Shown here: one piece after another, positions 16,409-24,142 of the stretch | Position numbering within the stretch: the first letter of the stretch is position 1 | Layout of the letters: each line of letters begins with the position of its first letter | Assembly: GCA_965214125.1 (NCBI GenBank) | Contig: CBDCBA010000027.1 | Span: 1-64,000 of the forward strand | Direction: 5' to 3' | From: CBDCBA01 sp965214125 | GTDB taxonomy: Bacteria; Planctomycetota; Phycisphaerae; Tepidisphaerales; Tepidisphaeraceae | DNA length: 64,000 nt | Translations under genes and position numbers: made by a program | The notes under the pieces: generated by a model | The model's input: only the letters and a program-made list of their open reading frames with translations | What the model was told of the DNA's origin: nothing | The model's database searches: none

Positions 16409-19189
16409 ATGATGCCGGAACCTGACGAGCCCGCCGAAGTCCGACGCCTCCGCGACGAGGCCGACCGCCGTGCCAACTGGAAGCGCTGGGGCCCCTACCT
16501 CTCCGACCGCCAGTGGGGCACGGTGCGCGAGGACTACAGCACAGGCGGCGACTGCTGGAACTACTTCCCGCATGATGATGCCCGCAAGCGTGCCTACCGC
16601 TGGGGAGAAGACGGCCTGCTCGGCTGGTGCGATCGCCGCTGCCGGCTTTGCTTCGGCATCGCCCTGTGGAACGGCCGCGACCCGTTCCTGAAGGAGCGCC
16701 TCTTTGGCCTGACCAACCCGCAGGGCAACCACGGCGAGGACGTGAAGGAGCTTTACTACCACCTCGACGCCACCCCCACCGGCAGCTACGCAAAGGCCCT
16801 GTACAAGTACCCGCAGGCAGCGTTTCCGTACCAGCAGTTGATCGACGCGAACGCCCAGCGTTCCGCTGAAGAGCCGGAGTTTGAGATCGAGGACACCGGC
16901 GTCTTCGACGAAGGCCGGTACTTCGACGTGCAGATGGAGTATGCCAAAGACTCGCCGAACGACTGCCTGATGCGGATCACGATCACCAACCGCGGCCCGG
17001 AGTCGGCGGAGGTGACGGTGCTGCCGCAACTCTGGTTCCGCAACGGCTGGAGCTGGGGGGCGACGCACGACGGGACGTTCCCGAAGCCGTCCATTCGTGG
17101 CACGGGCGTCCCGCCCGTGAGAGCGGCGTCGGGAGATTCGGGTGATTCTCGTTCGCCGGATCGCCAGCACGGGCGAGACGCCCGTGCCACGGTGGAGCAT
17201 CAGTCCGAGCACTACTCGCTCGGCAAGTTCGTCTGGTCGGTCGACGGAACCAATGAACTCATCTTCACCGACAATGAGAGCAACGCCGCAGCTCTCGGCT
17301 GGGGCGAGGGGCCACGCTTCAGCAAGGATGCGTTTCACCGCTATGTCTGCGATGGCGACAAGGACGCGGTCAACCCGGAGCAGGTCGGCACGAAGGCGGC
17401 GGCGGTGTTTCGCTTGGAACTCGGCGCCGGTGAGTTTCGCGTGATCCGCTGCCGGCTGACGATCGAGGAAGAAGCAAGCGATCGGCCGTTTGAAGATTTC
17501 GAGCGAGTCTTTGCCAATCGGATTGAGGAGGCCGACGCCTTCTACAAAAGCATCGAGCCGCCCTGCCTCGCCGACGCCGAGCGGCCGGTCTGGCGGCAAA
17601 GCTACGCGGGGCTGCTGTGGACCAAGCAGTTCTACCACTACGTTGTCGACCAATGGCTCGACGGCGATCCCGCCCAGCCCGCGCCGCCGCCCGAGCGCGA
17701 GGACAAGGCCCGCAACCAGCAGTGGAAACACCTTTTCAACTACGACGTCCTCTCCATGCCCGACAAGTGGGAGTACCCGTGGTACGCCACCTGGGACCTG
17801 GCGTTTCACATGCTGCCGATGGCGCGGCTCGACCCGATTTTCGCGAAAAACCAGTTGATTCTGCTCCTGCGCGAGTGGTACATGCGGGCCGACGGGGCGA
17901 TGCCGGCGTACGAGTTCAACTTCGGCGACGTGAACCCGCCCGTCCACGCGTGGGCGGTCTGGCGCGTCTACAAGATGACGGGCCCACGCGGCGAACGCGA
18001 TCGCAAGTTCCTCGCCGCCTGCTTTCACAAGCTGCTCGTGAACTTCACCTGGTGGGTCAACAAGAAGGACGAAAGCGGCCGCCACGTGTTCGGCGGCGGG
18101 TTCCTCGGCATGGACAACGTCGGCGTCTTCGACCGCTCGCATCCCCCCGCCGACGGCCAGCGGCTCGAGCAGGCCGACGGCACGGCGTGGATGGCCTTCT
18201 ACTGCGTCACGATGCTCAGCATCGCCCTCGAACTCGCCGACGGCGACGCGAGCTACGAGGGCATTGCCAGCAAGTTCTTCGAGCACTTCGCCGCCATCAC
18301 GCACGCCATGAACACCCTTGGCGGCAACGGGCTGTGGGACGATCGCGACGGCTTCTACTACGACCAACTCTTCGACGACCACACCAAGACGACGCGGCCC
18401 CTGCGCGTGCGCAGCCTCGTCGGCCTCGTCCCGCTGCTGGCGGTCGGCGTGCTCGAGTGCGACGCGATCGACCGCCTGCCATCCTTCAAGCGGCGGATGA
18501 ACTGGTTCCTGGAGAACCAGCCCGACCTTGCCGGCAGCGTCACCCGCGGCGACGGGCGGTATCTGCTCAGCGTTGCGCCGCTCGACCGCTTTGAGCGCGT
18601 GCTGGGCTACCTGTTCGATTCGAACGAGTTCCTGAGCGACTTCGGCGTGCGGTCGCTGAGCAAGTTCCACGCGGAGCATCCCTTCCACCTCGACGGCAGC
18701 GATGCCCGGCCGGTGGCGTACACGCCGGGGGAGTCGCGGACGAACCTGTTCGGCGGCAACAGCAACTGGCGCGGGCCAATCTGGTTTCCGCTGAATTACC
18801 TGCTAATCGAGGCGACCGAGCGCTACGCCCACTTCCTCGGCAGCGACGTGACGGTCGCGATCGAAGGGCAGAACCACGACCTCCGCGCCGCCGCGGCCGA
18901 CCTGCGCCGGCGCCTGACCGTGCCGTTCCTGCCGGATGACAGGGGCCGTCGCCCCTGCTTCGGCTTCGGCAAGCTGGGCGAATCGCACGACCGCCCGGAG
19001 TTCGCCGATTTGCTGCTGTTTCACGAGTATTTCCACGCCGAGACCGGCCGCGGTTGCGGGGCGAGCCACCAAACCGGCTGGACCGCCCTTGTTGGCCAGT
19101 GCATCGAAAGCCTCTGCCGCGCGCGCGACGACGCCGACACCGCCGGCGACGTCCACGGCGTGCGGCTGACGTCTGCTACAGTTGGGTGA
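16409..19189 (+). CDS. MGH1-type / GH63-like glucosidase
   Basis: A 926-residue cytoplasmic-looking glycosidase of the MGH1/GH63 type, an alpha/alpha-barrel fold acting on alpha-glucosides. Family signatures include GPYLSDRQWGTVREDYS, WGEDGLLGWCDRRCRLCFG, PDKWEYPWYATWDLAFHMLP, EFNFGDVNPPVHAWAVWRVY, FLGMDNVGVFDRS and GNSNWRGPIWFPLNYLL. Acid residues in WDLAFH and near PVHAWA fit the catalytic site. Residues about 230-261 (GTGVPPV...HGRDARAT) are foreign: they are encoded by the 96-base inverted repeat at 17096-17191 and preserve the frame. The start is eight bases after the flavoprotein stop, so it probably belongs to the same transcript. Confidence 0.88.
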   Translation: MMPEPDEPAEVRRLRDEADRRANWKRWGPYLSDRQWGTVREDYSTGGDCWNYFPHDDARKRAYRWGEDGLLGWCDRRCRLCFGIALWNGRDPFLKERLFGLTNPQGNHGEDVKELYYHLDATPTGSYAKALYKYPQAAFPYQQLIDANAQRSAEEPEFEIEDTGVFDEGRYFDVQMEYAKDSPNDCLMRITITNRGPESAEVTVLPQLWFRNGWSWGATHDGTFPKPSIRGTGVPPVRAASGDSGDSRSPDRQHGRDARATVEHQSEHYSLGKFVWSVDGTNELIFTDNESNAAALGWGEGPRFSKDAFHRYVCDGDKDAVNPEQVGTKAAAVFRLELGAGEFRVIRCRLTIEEEASDRPFEDFERVFANRIEEADAFYKSIEPPCLADAERPVWRQSYAGLLWTKQFYHYVVDQWLDGDPAQPAPPPEREDKARNQQWKHLFNYDVLSMPDKWEYPWYATWDLAFHMLPMARLDPIFAKNQLILLLREWYMRADGAMPAYEFNFGDVNPPVHAWAVWRVYKMTGPRGERDRKFLAACFHKLLVNFTWWVNKKDESGRHVFGGGFLGMDNVGVFDRSHPPADGQRLEQADGTAWMAFYCVTMLSIALELADGDASYEGIASKFFEHFAAITHAMNTLGGNGLWDDRDGFYYDQLFDDHTKTTRPLRVRSLVGLVPLLAVGVLECDAIDRLPSFKRRMNWFLENQPDLAGSVTRGDGRYLLSVAPLDRFERVLGYLFDSNEFLSDFGVRSLSKFHAEHPFHLDGSDARPVAYTPGESRTNLFGGNSNWRGPIWFPLNYLLIEATERYAHFLGSDVTVAIEGQNHDLRAAAADLRRRLTVPFLPDDRGRRPCFGFGKLGESHDRPEFADLLLFHEYFHAETGRGCGASHQTGWTALVGQCIESLCRARDDADTAGDVHGVRLTSATVG
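17096..17191. repeat. 96-bp inverted repeat inserted in frame in the glycosidase gene
   Basis: Arms 17096-17119 and 17168-17191 are complementary at 23 of 24 positions (CGTGGCACGGGCGT...), around a 48-base spacer. The total length, 96 bases, is exactly 32 codons, so the host frame is kept. The translation GTGVPPV...HGRDARAT matches a phrase familiar from planctomycete proteins (established by recall, not search). It lies in a region of the glycosidase where an extra surface loop would be tolerated, between the N-terminal beta-sandwich strands. Confidence 0.85.
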
Positions 19190-19213
19190 CTGACCCTCGG
19201 CAGGAGACTTGCA

Positions 19214-20602
19214 ATGGGCCGAAACACTTTGATTGGCGTGGCAATCGCGGCACTGTTCGGCGTTGCCGCGCTCGTCCAAGGCGACGTGCTCGTGCTGCGC
19301 GGCGGCGAGCGCATCGTCGGCAACATCACGCCGGCAACCGACGCCGACGGCAATCGCGGCTTCCGCGTGACGGCCGACGACGGCACCGAACGGTGGTACG
19401 CCCTGGACGCGGTCGAGCAGTTCATCCTCGGCGACGCGGACGACGACGGTGGCACCTCGTCGCGGCTCGCCTCCCTGCGGCGCAGCGTCAAGAACGCGCC
19501 CGACCTCGACGCAATCGTGCGGAAGTACGAGGCGTTCCTCCGCCTAACCGAGGACGGCTCACCCGACGCGCTCGCGGCCGAGGAAGAGCTGCTCACCTGG
19601 CGGCAACGCCGCGACGACGGGTACGTGCAACTCGGCACGGCCTGGGTTTCGCCGGCCGAACGCGATCGCCGGCTGGCGTCGGCGTTCGGGCAGCTCAACG
19701 AGGCCCGCCTGCTGGTGAAATCCGGCGACGCGCAGCAGGCCCGGCAACTGGCCGAGGAACTCTCCCGCGACCCCGCGTCGGCCGCGGGCGGCGAGTACCT
19801 GCTGGGCGTGCTCGCACTCGCCCGCGACGATGTCAGCGCCGCCCGGCAGCACTTTCGCGCCGCCCAGGAGATCGAGCCCAACCACGCGCCGACACTGACC
19901 AATCTCGCCGCGTTGCAGGCCAACTACGGGCAGCCGCAACGGGCCATGTGGTTTCTGGTCGAGGCGATGCGGGCGGCGCCCGGCAACGAACAGGTCATCG
20001 CCAACGCGCTCGAAGCGCTCCGCCTGCTTTCGGAGGAGGAGCGCGACGAGAAGAACGCCCGCCGTGCCGCGGCGTTGTTCGAAGAGCAAGCGGCGGCCCT
20101 GACTCGGACGAAGAACGAGGCGGGCCTGGTCCGGTGGGGCAACACCTGGATCGACGCCGAGCAGCAGCGCGAACTCGCCGAGCAGCGGGCGGTTGTCGAG
20201 GAGAGGGTGGCAACGTTGAAGGAGCAGTACGACGCGCTCGCGACGGATTTGTCGCTGCTCGAGGCCGACATCCGCCGGAATGTGGATTCGCTACGCCAGA
20301 TGGAGCAGGCGAGCATTCGCCGCGATGCCGACGGCAACGTGGTCCGCCTGCCGCTGCCGGATGTGTACTACCGCACGGATCAGACCGTCCGCCGCCAGAA
20401 GATCCAGCGGCAGCAGATCCTCGCGCAGATGAATGCCCTCGACGGCCAAGCGGCGCAGGAACGGCTGGCCCTGCCGCAGCCGCCGTTCGACGGGCGACTG
20501 ACATACATCGGCGAAGACGGCGTCCCGGTCACGCTCCCGCCGGCACCGCCACCCTCCGAACCCACGCCCACCACCACGCCCACCACCACGCAGCCGTCAT
20601 GA
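19214..20602 (+). CDS. exported TPR-like protein with C-terminal coiled coil
   Basis: A 462-residue protein of unknown role. The signal peptide is residues 1-23 (MGRNTLIGVAIAALFGVAAL). A small N-terminal beta domain follows, with LRGGERIVGNIT, as in proteins annotated as reading 'GGxxIxG' stretches in planctomycetes. The middle has TPR-like helical repeats (GEYLLGVLALARDDVSAARQ, NHAPTLTNLAALQANYGQPQ). Residues about 290-400 form a charged coiled coil (EQQRELAEQRAVVEERVATL). The C-terminus is a Pro/Thr tail (PTTTPTTTQPS). The stop overlaps the ispE start (ATGA), so the two are translationally coupled although not related in function. ATG 19214 has AGGAG at an ideal distance. Confidence 0.75.
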   Translation: MGRNTLIGVAIAALFGVAALVQGDVLVLRGGERIVGNITPATDADGNRGFRVTADDGTERWYALDAVEQFILGDADDDGGTSSRLASLRRSVKNAPDLDAIVRKYEAFLRLTEDGSPDALAAEEELLTWRQRRDDGYVQLGTAWVSPAERDRRLASAFGQLNEARLLVKSGDAQQARQLAEELSRDPASAAGGEYLLGVLALARDDVSAARQHFRAAQEIEPNHAPTLTNLAALQANYGQPQRAMWFLVEAMRAAPGNEQVIANALEALRLLSEEERDEKNARRAAALFEEQAAALTRTKNEAGLVRWGNTWIDAEQQRELAEQRAVVEERVATLKEQYDALATDLSLLEADIRRNVDSLRQMEQASIRRDADGNVVRLPLPDVYYRTDQTVRRQKIQRQQILAQMNALDGQAAQERLALPQPPFDGRLTYIGEDGVPVTLPPAPPPSEPTPTTTPTTTQPS

Positions 20603-21477
20603 CGCCGCTCCGCCTGATCGCGCCGGCGAAGCTCAACCTCGATTTGCGCGTCTTCCCCGCCGAGCCGAGTGGCTACCACCCGCTGCACTCGTGGTTCCGC
20701 ACGGTTGACCTGGCCGACGAACTGACCTTCGAGTCGGCCGATGACTTCTCGCTCGATGTCGACGGCGCGGACCTGGGCGACCCGCGGGAGAACCTTGTCA
20801 CGCGCGCCTGGCGGCAGTGCGAGGCGGCGGCTCGCGAGTCGTTGGGAACTGCGGTTCGCCTGACCAAAACCATCCCCCACGGCGGCGGGCTCGGCGGCGG
20901 CAGCAGCGACGCGGCGGCGGCAATCGTGGCGTTCCAGCGGTTCCATAACGAGCGCGTCGGCCGACCGCTGCCGAAGGGGGTTCTGCGCGAGATTGCCGCG
21001 AAAGTCGGCAGTGATGTGCCCTTCTTCCTCGCCGACCAGGTTGCGGCCGGCTGCCGTTCGTCCAGCGGCGACGCGTTCCACGCCACCTGCGCCGGGCGCG
21101 GCGAGCGGGTGGCCCCGTTTCGCGCCCGCCGCCTGACGCCGTTGCTGATCCTGCCGGACCTGCGCGTCGCGACGCCAAGCGTGTTCGCCCGGTTCGACGC
21201 CCAGCCGCACCCCGCCCCGCAAACGCCGCGTTACGCCGAGTGGTCGCAACTCGACGCGCTGCGCCTGCTCCCCAAGCTTGCCAACGATCTCGAACCGGCC
21301 GCGTTCGCGCTGCACCCCCAACTCGGCCAGCTCCGCCAGACCTGCGAGGAGCGGCTGGGCCGGCCCGTGCGCATGTCCGGCAGCGGCAGCACGCTCTTCA
21401 CCCTGTTCGACACGCCCGACGAAGCCACCGAAGCAGCCGAGTCCGTCGCGGACCTCGCGACGCCGCGCGTCGCCTGA
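20599..21477 (+). CDS. ispE: 4-diphosphocytidyl-2-C-methyl-D-erythritol kinase
   Basis: A 292-residue GHMP kinase that phosphorylates CDP-methylerythritol in the MEP pathway to isoprenoid precursors. It has the N-terminal APAKLNLDLRVFPAEPSGYH, the ATP-binding loop IPHGGGLGGGSSDAAAAI, GSDVPFFLADQVAAGCRSSS with the substrate site, and the GHMP C-terminal motif PVRMSGSGSTLFTLF. Length and motif order are normal. ATG 20599 overlaps the stop of the preceding gene by four bases. Cytoplasmic and expected to be essential. Confidence 0.93.
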   Translation: MTPLRLIAPAKLNLDLRVFPAEPSGYHPLHSWFRTVDLADELTFESADDFSLDVDGADLGDPRENLVTRAWRQCEAAARESLGTAVRLTKTIPHGGGLGGGSSDAAAAIVAFQRFHNERVGRPLPKGVLREIAAKVGSDVPFFLADQVAAGCRSSSGDAFHATCAGRGERVAPFRARRLTPLLILPDLRVATPSVFARFDAQPHPAPQTPRYAEWSQLDALRLLPKLANDLEPAAFALHPQLGQLRQTCEERLGRPVRMSGSGSTLFTLFDTPDEATEAAESVADLATPRVA

Positions 21478-21495
21478 TCCGAGAAACAACTCGAC

Positions 21496-22470
21496 TTAAA
21501 GATTGTCGTCCGCGATGCGCGCGGCGATGTTTATGGGTGGTTCATCGCGCTGCAACGCATCCTGCTGCCAATCGACCCACACCAGCGGCTGCGCGGGCGC
21601 CGCAAGGTCGAGGCCCAGCGCCGCGACAATGGTCCGCTCGACATCGGGCAGCCTCTCTCCCGTCACACCGTTGACGACGCAAAAGCCGGCGGGCGGGGCG
21701 GCGAGGTCGGGCTTGGTCCAGAGGGTCAGGTGAGGCGTGCGCGACAGCGGCTCAGGCGGCACGTCGGGGGCGCGGACTTCGACGATCAAGTCCGCCGCCG
21801 CGAGCGCGGGCGCGGCCAACTGATGGGCCGCCTGTTCGACCGCGTCCGCGTGCGACCGCACGCCAGGCATGTCGAGCAGGATGACGGGCACCTCGCCGAG
21901 CAGAATCGCCCGTTGCTCGACCCAGTCGCGCGTCGTGCCCGGCACGTCCGCCGCCAAGCTGCCGGCTTGGCCGGAGAGCAGGTTTGCCAGCGTGCTTTTG
22001 CCGACGTTCGCGGCACCCACGAGCGCCACGTGCGCCGGCGCGAGCAGGCGGCGCAGCGTGAGATCGCCCGCATCGACTTTCACGCCTCGCTCGGCCGCCC
22101 GATGCCACAGCCGCGGCTGCGCCAGCAACAGGCGCAGCGCCGCCGGCGTCTCGGCGAAAGCAAGGTCCGCCGTGGCGTTGCCCGTCAACGCGGGCCCGGT
22201 GCGTTGAACTGAAAATCCAAAGGCTTCGGCGTCCTGTAGAACCCTCTCCACGATCCGCCGGCCGCCGTGCAGGTGCAGTTCCGCGCCCGCCTCCGTCTCA
22301 ACGATAAGCGGATCATCGAGGTCGCCCCACCGCCCGTGCCGCACAACGCCGCTCGCCCGCGTCTGGAAGTGGGCCGACACGAAGGGTCGCGCGGCGTGTC
22401 CGCGGAGTTCGACGACGGCCAGCGCGCCGGCGCCGGGGGCGGTCCGCAAGCTGGCGATGCCGTCGGCCAT
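21496..22470 (-). CDS. truncated MnmE/TrmE-like GTPase
   Basis: A 324-residue GTPase resembling the tRNA-modifying MnmE in layout: an N-terminal TrmE-like region (GIASLRTAPGAGALAVVELR), a helical segment, then a G domain with G1 VGAANVGKSTL, G2/G3 DVPGTTRDW and LLDMPGVRS, and G4 LWTKPD. It is much shorter than canonical MnmE (about 450 residues) and lacks the C-terminal FCIGK cysteine motif essential for U34 modification, ending NIAARIADDNL. DxPG has Met where MnmE has Thr. It is therefore probably a divergent paralogue rather than the housekeeping enzyme. ATG 22470 is preferred over GTG 22497; the latter would overlap the divergent lipoprotein gene. Confidence 0.75.
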   Translation of the reverse strand: MADGIASLRTAPGAGALAVVELRGHAARPFVSAHFQTRASGVVRHGRWGDLDDPLIVETEAGAELHLHGGRRIVERVLQDAEAFGFSVQRTGPALTGNATADLAFAETPAALRLLLAQPRLWHRAAERGVKVDAGDLTLRRLLAPAHVALVGAANVGKSTLANLLSGQAGSLAADVPGTTRDWVEQRAILLGEVPVILLDMPGVRSHADAVEQAAHQLAAPALAAADLIVEVRAPDVPPEPLSRTPHLTLWTKPDLAAPPAGFCVVNGVTGERLPDVERTIVAALGLDLAAPAQPLVWVDWQQDALQRDEPPINIAARIADDNL

Positions 22471-22487
22471 CGCGTTAGCATACGGAG

Positions 22488-23021
22488 GTGATCCCACGTC
22501 CCCATCGCCTCGCGTTCGTCGCCGGCCTGCTGCTACTGACCGTCCTGCTCGTCGGCTGCGGCACGAAACCGACGGAGGTGCGCGTCGCGGTTCACAACGA
22601 CGCCGACCAGCCCGTGCTGCTGTGGCTTACCAAGGATGGCCCGCCCGTTGAGACCGGCTGGATGAGCCCCGGCACGCTCGCCGCCGAAACGCTGCCGACG
22701 GGCGCTGACAACGACCTGTCGCGCCTGCCCGTTGCGCAGATCGAGCCGGGCGCCAGCGTGTCGCTGCCGCCGCGGACGGGCAAGTTCCCGCGCGGCACGC
22801 TGCCGATCGCCCGCGTGTTTTACGGCCCGTCGACGCTGACGGAGTTCGCCGCGGTGATGAAGCGCTCGCCGAACGTCGATACGGTGCTGCTGACCGGCGG
22901 CGACAACTACGTGATCATCCGCGGCATCCGCCCCGTGAGCGCCGAGCGCGTGCCGCTGCAAGCCTTCGCGCAGGCCGTGGAACGCGCCCGGCTTTCGCAG
23001 CAGGAGCCCGCGGCGCAGTAG
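22488..23021 (+). CDS. small lipoprotein of unknown function
   Basis: A 177-residue lipoprotein. The N-terminus MIPRPHRLAFVAGLLLLTVL is followed by the lipobox LLVGC, with lipidated Cys near residue 24. The mature part starts GTKPTEVRVAVHNDADQPVL and contains an Ig-like or beta-sandwich-looking stretch (QIEPGASVSLPPRTGKFPRG). No catalytic motif is visible. The GTG start overlaps its own GGAGGTG ribosome-site-like sequence, so initiation may be leaderless. It is 17 bases from the divergent GTPase start. Membrane anchoring follows from the lipobox; the role is unknown. Confidence 0.7.
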   Translation: MIPRPHRLAFVAGLLLLTVLLVGCGTKPTEVRVAVHNDADQPVLLWLTKDGPPVETGWMSPGTLAAETLPTGADNDLSRLPVAQIEPGASVSLPPRTGKFPRGTLPIARVFYGPSTLTEFAAVMKRSPNVDTVLLTGGDNYVIIRGIRPVSAERVPLQAFAQAVERARLSQQEPAAQ

Positions 23022-23079
23022 TTCGCGCCCGCTCTTGAAGTGTCGCCTCGACCCGCCTAACCTGCCGACCCGGCCCAAC

Positions 23080-23152
23080 GCCCCCATCGTCTAGAGGCCT
23101 AGGACGCCGCCCTCTCACGGCGGTAACAGGGGTTCGAATCCCCTTGGGGGTA
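23080..23152 (+). tRNA. tRNA-Glu (anticodon CTC)
   Basis: A complete cloverleaf. The acceptor stem is GCCCCCA with TGGGGGT (G-T at the first pair, as usual for tRNA-Glu). The D arm is TCGTCTAGAGGCCTAGGAC. The anticodon stem CCGCC/GGCGG holds loop CTCTCAC, with anticodon CTC at 23114-23116. The T arm is AGGGG-TTCGAAT-CCCCT. The discriminator A is at 23152 and CCA is not encoded. It is followed at once by a rho-independent terminator. Confidence 0.96.
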
Positions 23153-23159
23153 TCCGCAG

Positions 23160-23184
23160 ACGCCGCTCCAGGAGCGGCGTTTTT
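23160..23184 (+). terminator. rho-independent terminator of tRNA-Glu
   Basis: The inverted repeat ACGCCGCTCC / GGAGCGGCGT (23160-23169 with 23171-23180) is followed by five T's (23180-23184), eight bases after the tRNA end. It reads on the plus strand and separates the tRNA from the convergent FGE gene. Confidence 0.85.
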
Positions 23185-23206
23185 CGTATGCCGAGGGTCG
23201 ACTGCT

Positions 23207-24118
23207 CTACCCGGCGTCGCGGACGCAGCGGAAGCCGAGGTGGCTGGTGCCGGTGTCGATCGCGCCGAGCGTGCGGGCGGCCGGGCGGTAGCGATGGCAG
23301 TAGGAATCGGCGCAAAGGAAGCTGCCGCCCTTGATAACGCGCGCGGCCTCGACGGGCGGGTGGCCGGGGCGGTGGTCCGGGGTCCAGGGCGTGCTCGTCC
23401 ACTCCCAGACGTTGCCGGTCACGTCGTACAGCCCGTAGCCGTTGGGTGGATACCGGCCGACGGGCGCGAGGCGGGGATAGCCGTCGGTCGCGTCGTTTTC
23501 CGCCGGAAAGTTGCCCTGCCAGAAGTTCGCGAGGTAGCGGCCGTCCGGCGTGCGCTCGTCGCCCCAGGCGTACCGCTTGGCGACGAGTCCGCCGCGGGCC
23601 ATCGCCTCCCACTCCGCCTCGGTTGGCAGGCGCTTTTCCGCCCAGTTCGCGTAGGCAACGGCATCCTCGTAGGCGACGTGGACGACCGGCTCGTCGTCGC
23701 AGCCCTCGATTGTCGTGTCCGGTCCGCCGGGGTGACGCCACTGGGCACCCGGCACGTATGACCACCACTGCTGCCACGTTGCCGGGTCCGACCCCGGCGT
23801 CGGTGGCGTGAAGACGACGCTGCCCGGCACGAGCAACGCCGGGTCCGCGCCGGGGAAGTCCGCCGGATCGATCTGGCGTTCGGCGACAGTGACGTATCCC
23901 GTTTCTTCGACGAATGCGGCAAACTCGGCGTTGGTGACTTCCGTGTCGTCGACGTAAAGCGCCTCGACCGTCGCTTCGTGCGCCGGTGCTTCCTCGGGCA
24001 GCGTGTCGTCGCTGCCGACGATCAGCCGCTGCGCCGGAACGTACGCCATTCCCTCGGGCGCGGCGGCGCGGGTCGTGGCGGCATCGCCGAGAACAAGCGC
24101 GATTATCAGGAACAACAT
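23207..24118 (-). CDS. formylglycine-generating enzyme for sulfatases (SUMF1/FGE family)
   Basis: A 303-residue FGE-domain protein with a short N-terminal signal (MLFLIIALVLGDAATTRAAA), so it is probably exported. FGE oxidises the CxPSR cysteine of type I sulfatases to formylglycine. Domain landmarks are MAYVPAQRLIVGSDD, VDDTEVTNAEFAAFVEETGY, RLPTEAEWEAMARGG, NGYGLYDVTGNVWEWT and KGGSFLCADSYCHRYR. The two catalytic cysteines (C269 and C274 in the CxxxxC pattern) are both present, which separates true FGE from the many inactive relatives. It starts 24 bases after the stop of the third sulfatase, so it closes the operon whose sulfatases it should activate. Exported FGE would need to act outside the cytoplasm or on nascent chains. 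Confidence 0.9.
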   Translation of the reverse strand: MLFLIIALVLGDAATTRAAAPEGMAYVPAQRLIVGSDDTLPEEAPAHEATVEALYVDDTEVTNAEFAAFVEETGYVTVAERQIDPADFPGADPALLVPGSVVFTPPTPGSDPATWQQWWSYVPGAQWRHPGGPDTTIEGCDDEPVVHVAYEDAVAYANWAEKRLPTEAEWEAMARGGLVAKRYAWGDERTPDGRYLANFWQGNFPAENDATDGYPRLAPVGRYPPNGYGLYDVTGNVWEWTSTPWTPDHRPGHPPVEAARVIKGGSFLCADSYCHRYRPAARTLGAIDTGTSHLGFRCVRDAG

Positions 24119-24142
24119 GATCCAATTCTACGCGACGGGCCG

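Noticed and set aside
21496..22470. Canonical mnmE
   Set aside because: Too short and lacking the C-terminal FCIGK motif.
23160..23184. Integration site at the tRNA-Glu gene
   Set aside because: The tRNA end is followed at once by its terminator; there is no integrase gene and no repeat of the tRNA 3' end in the window.
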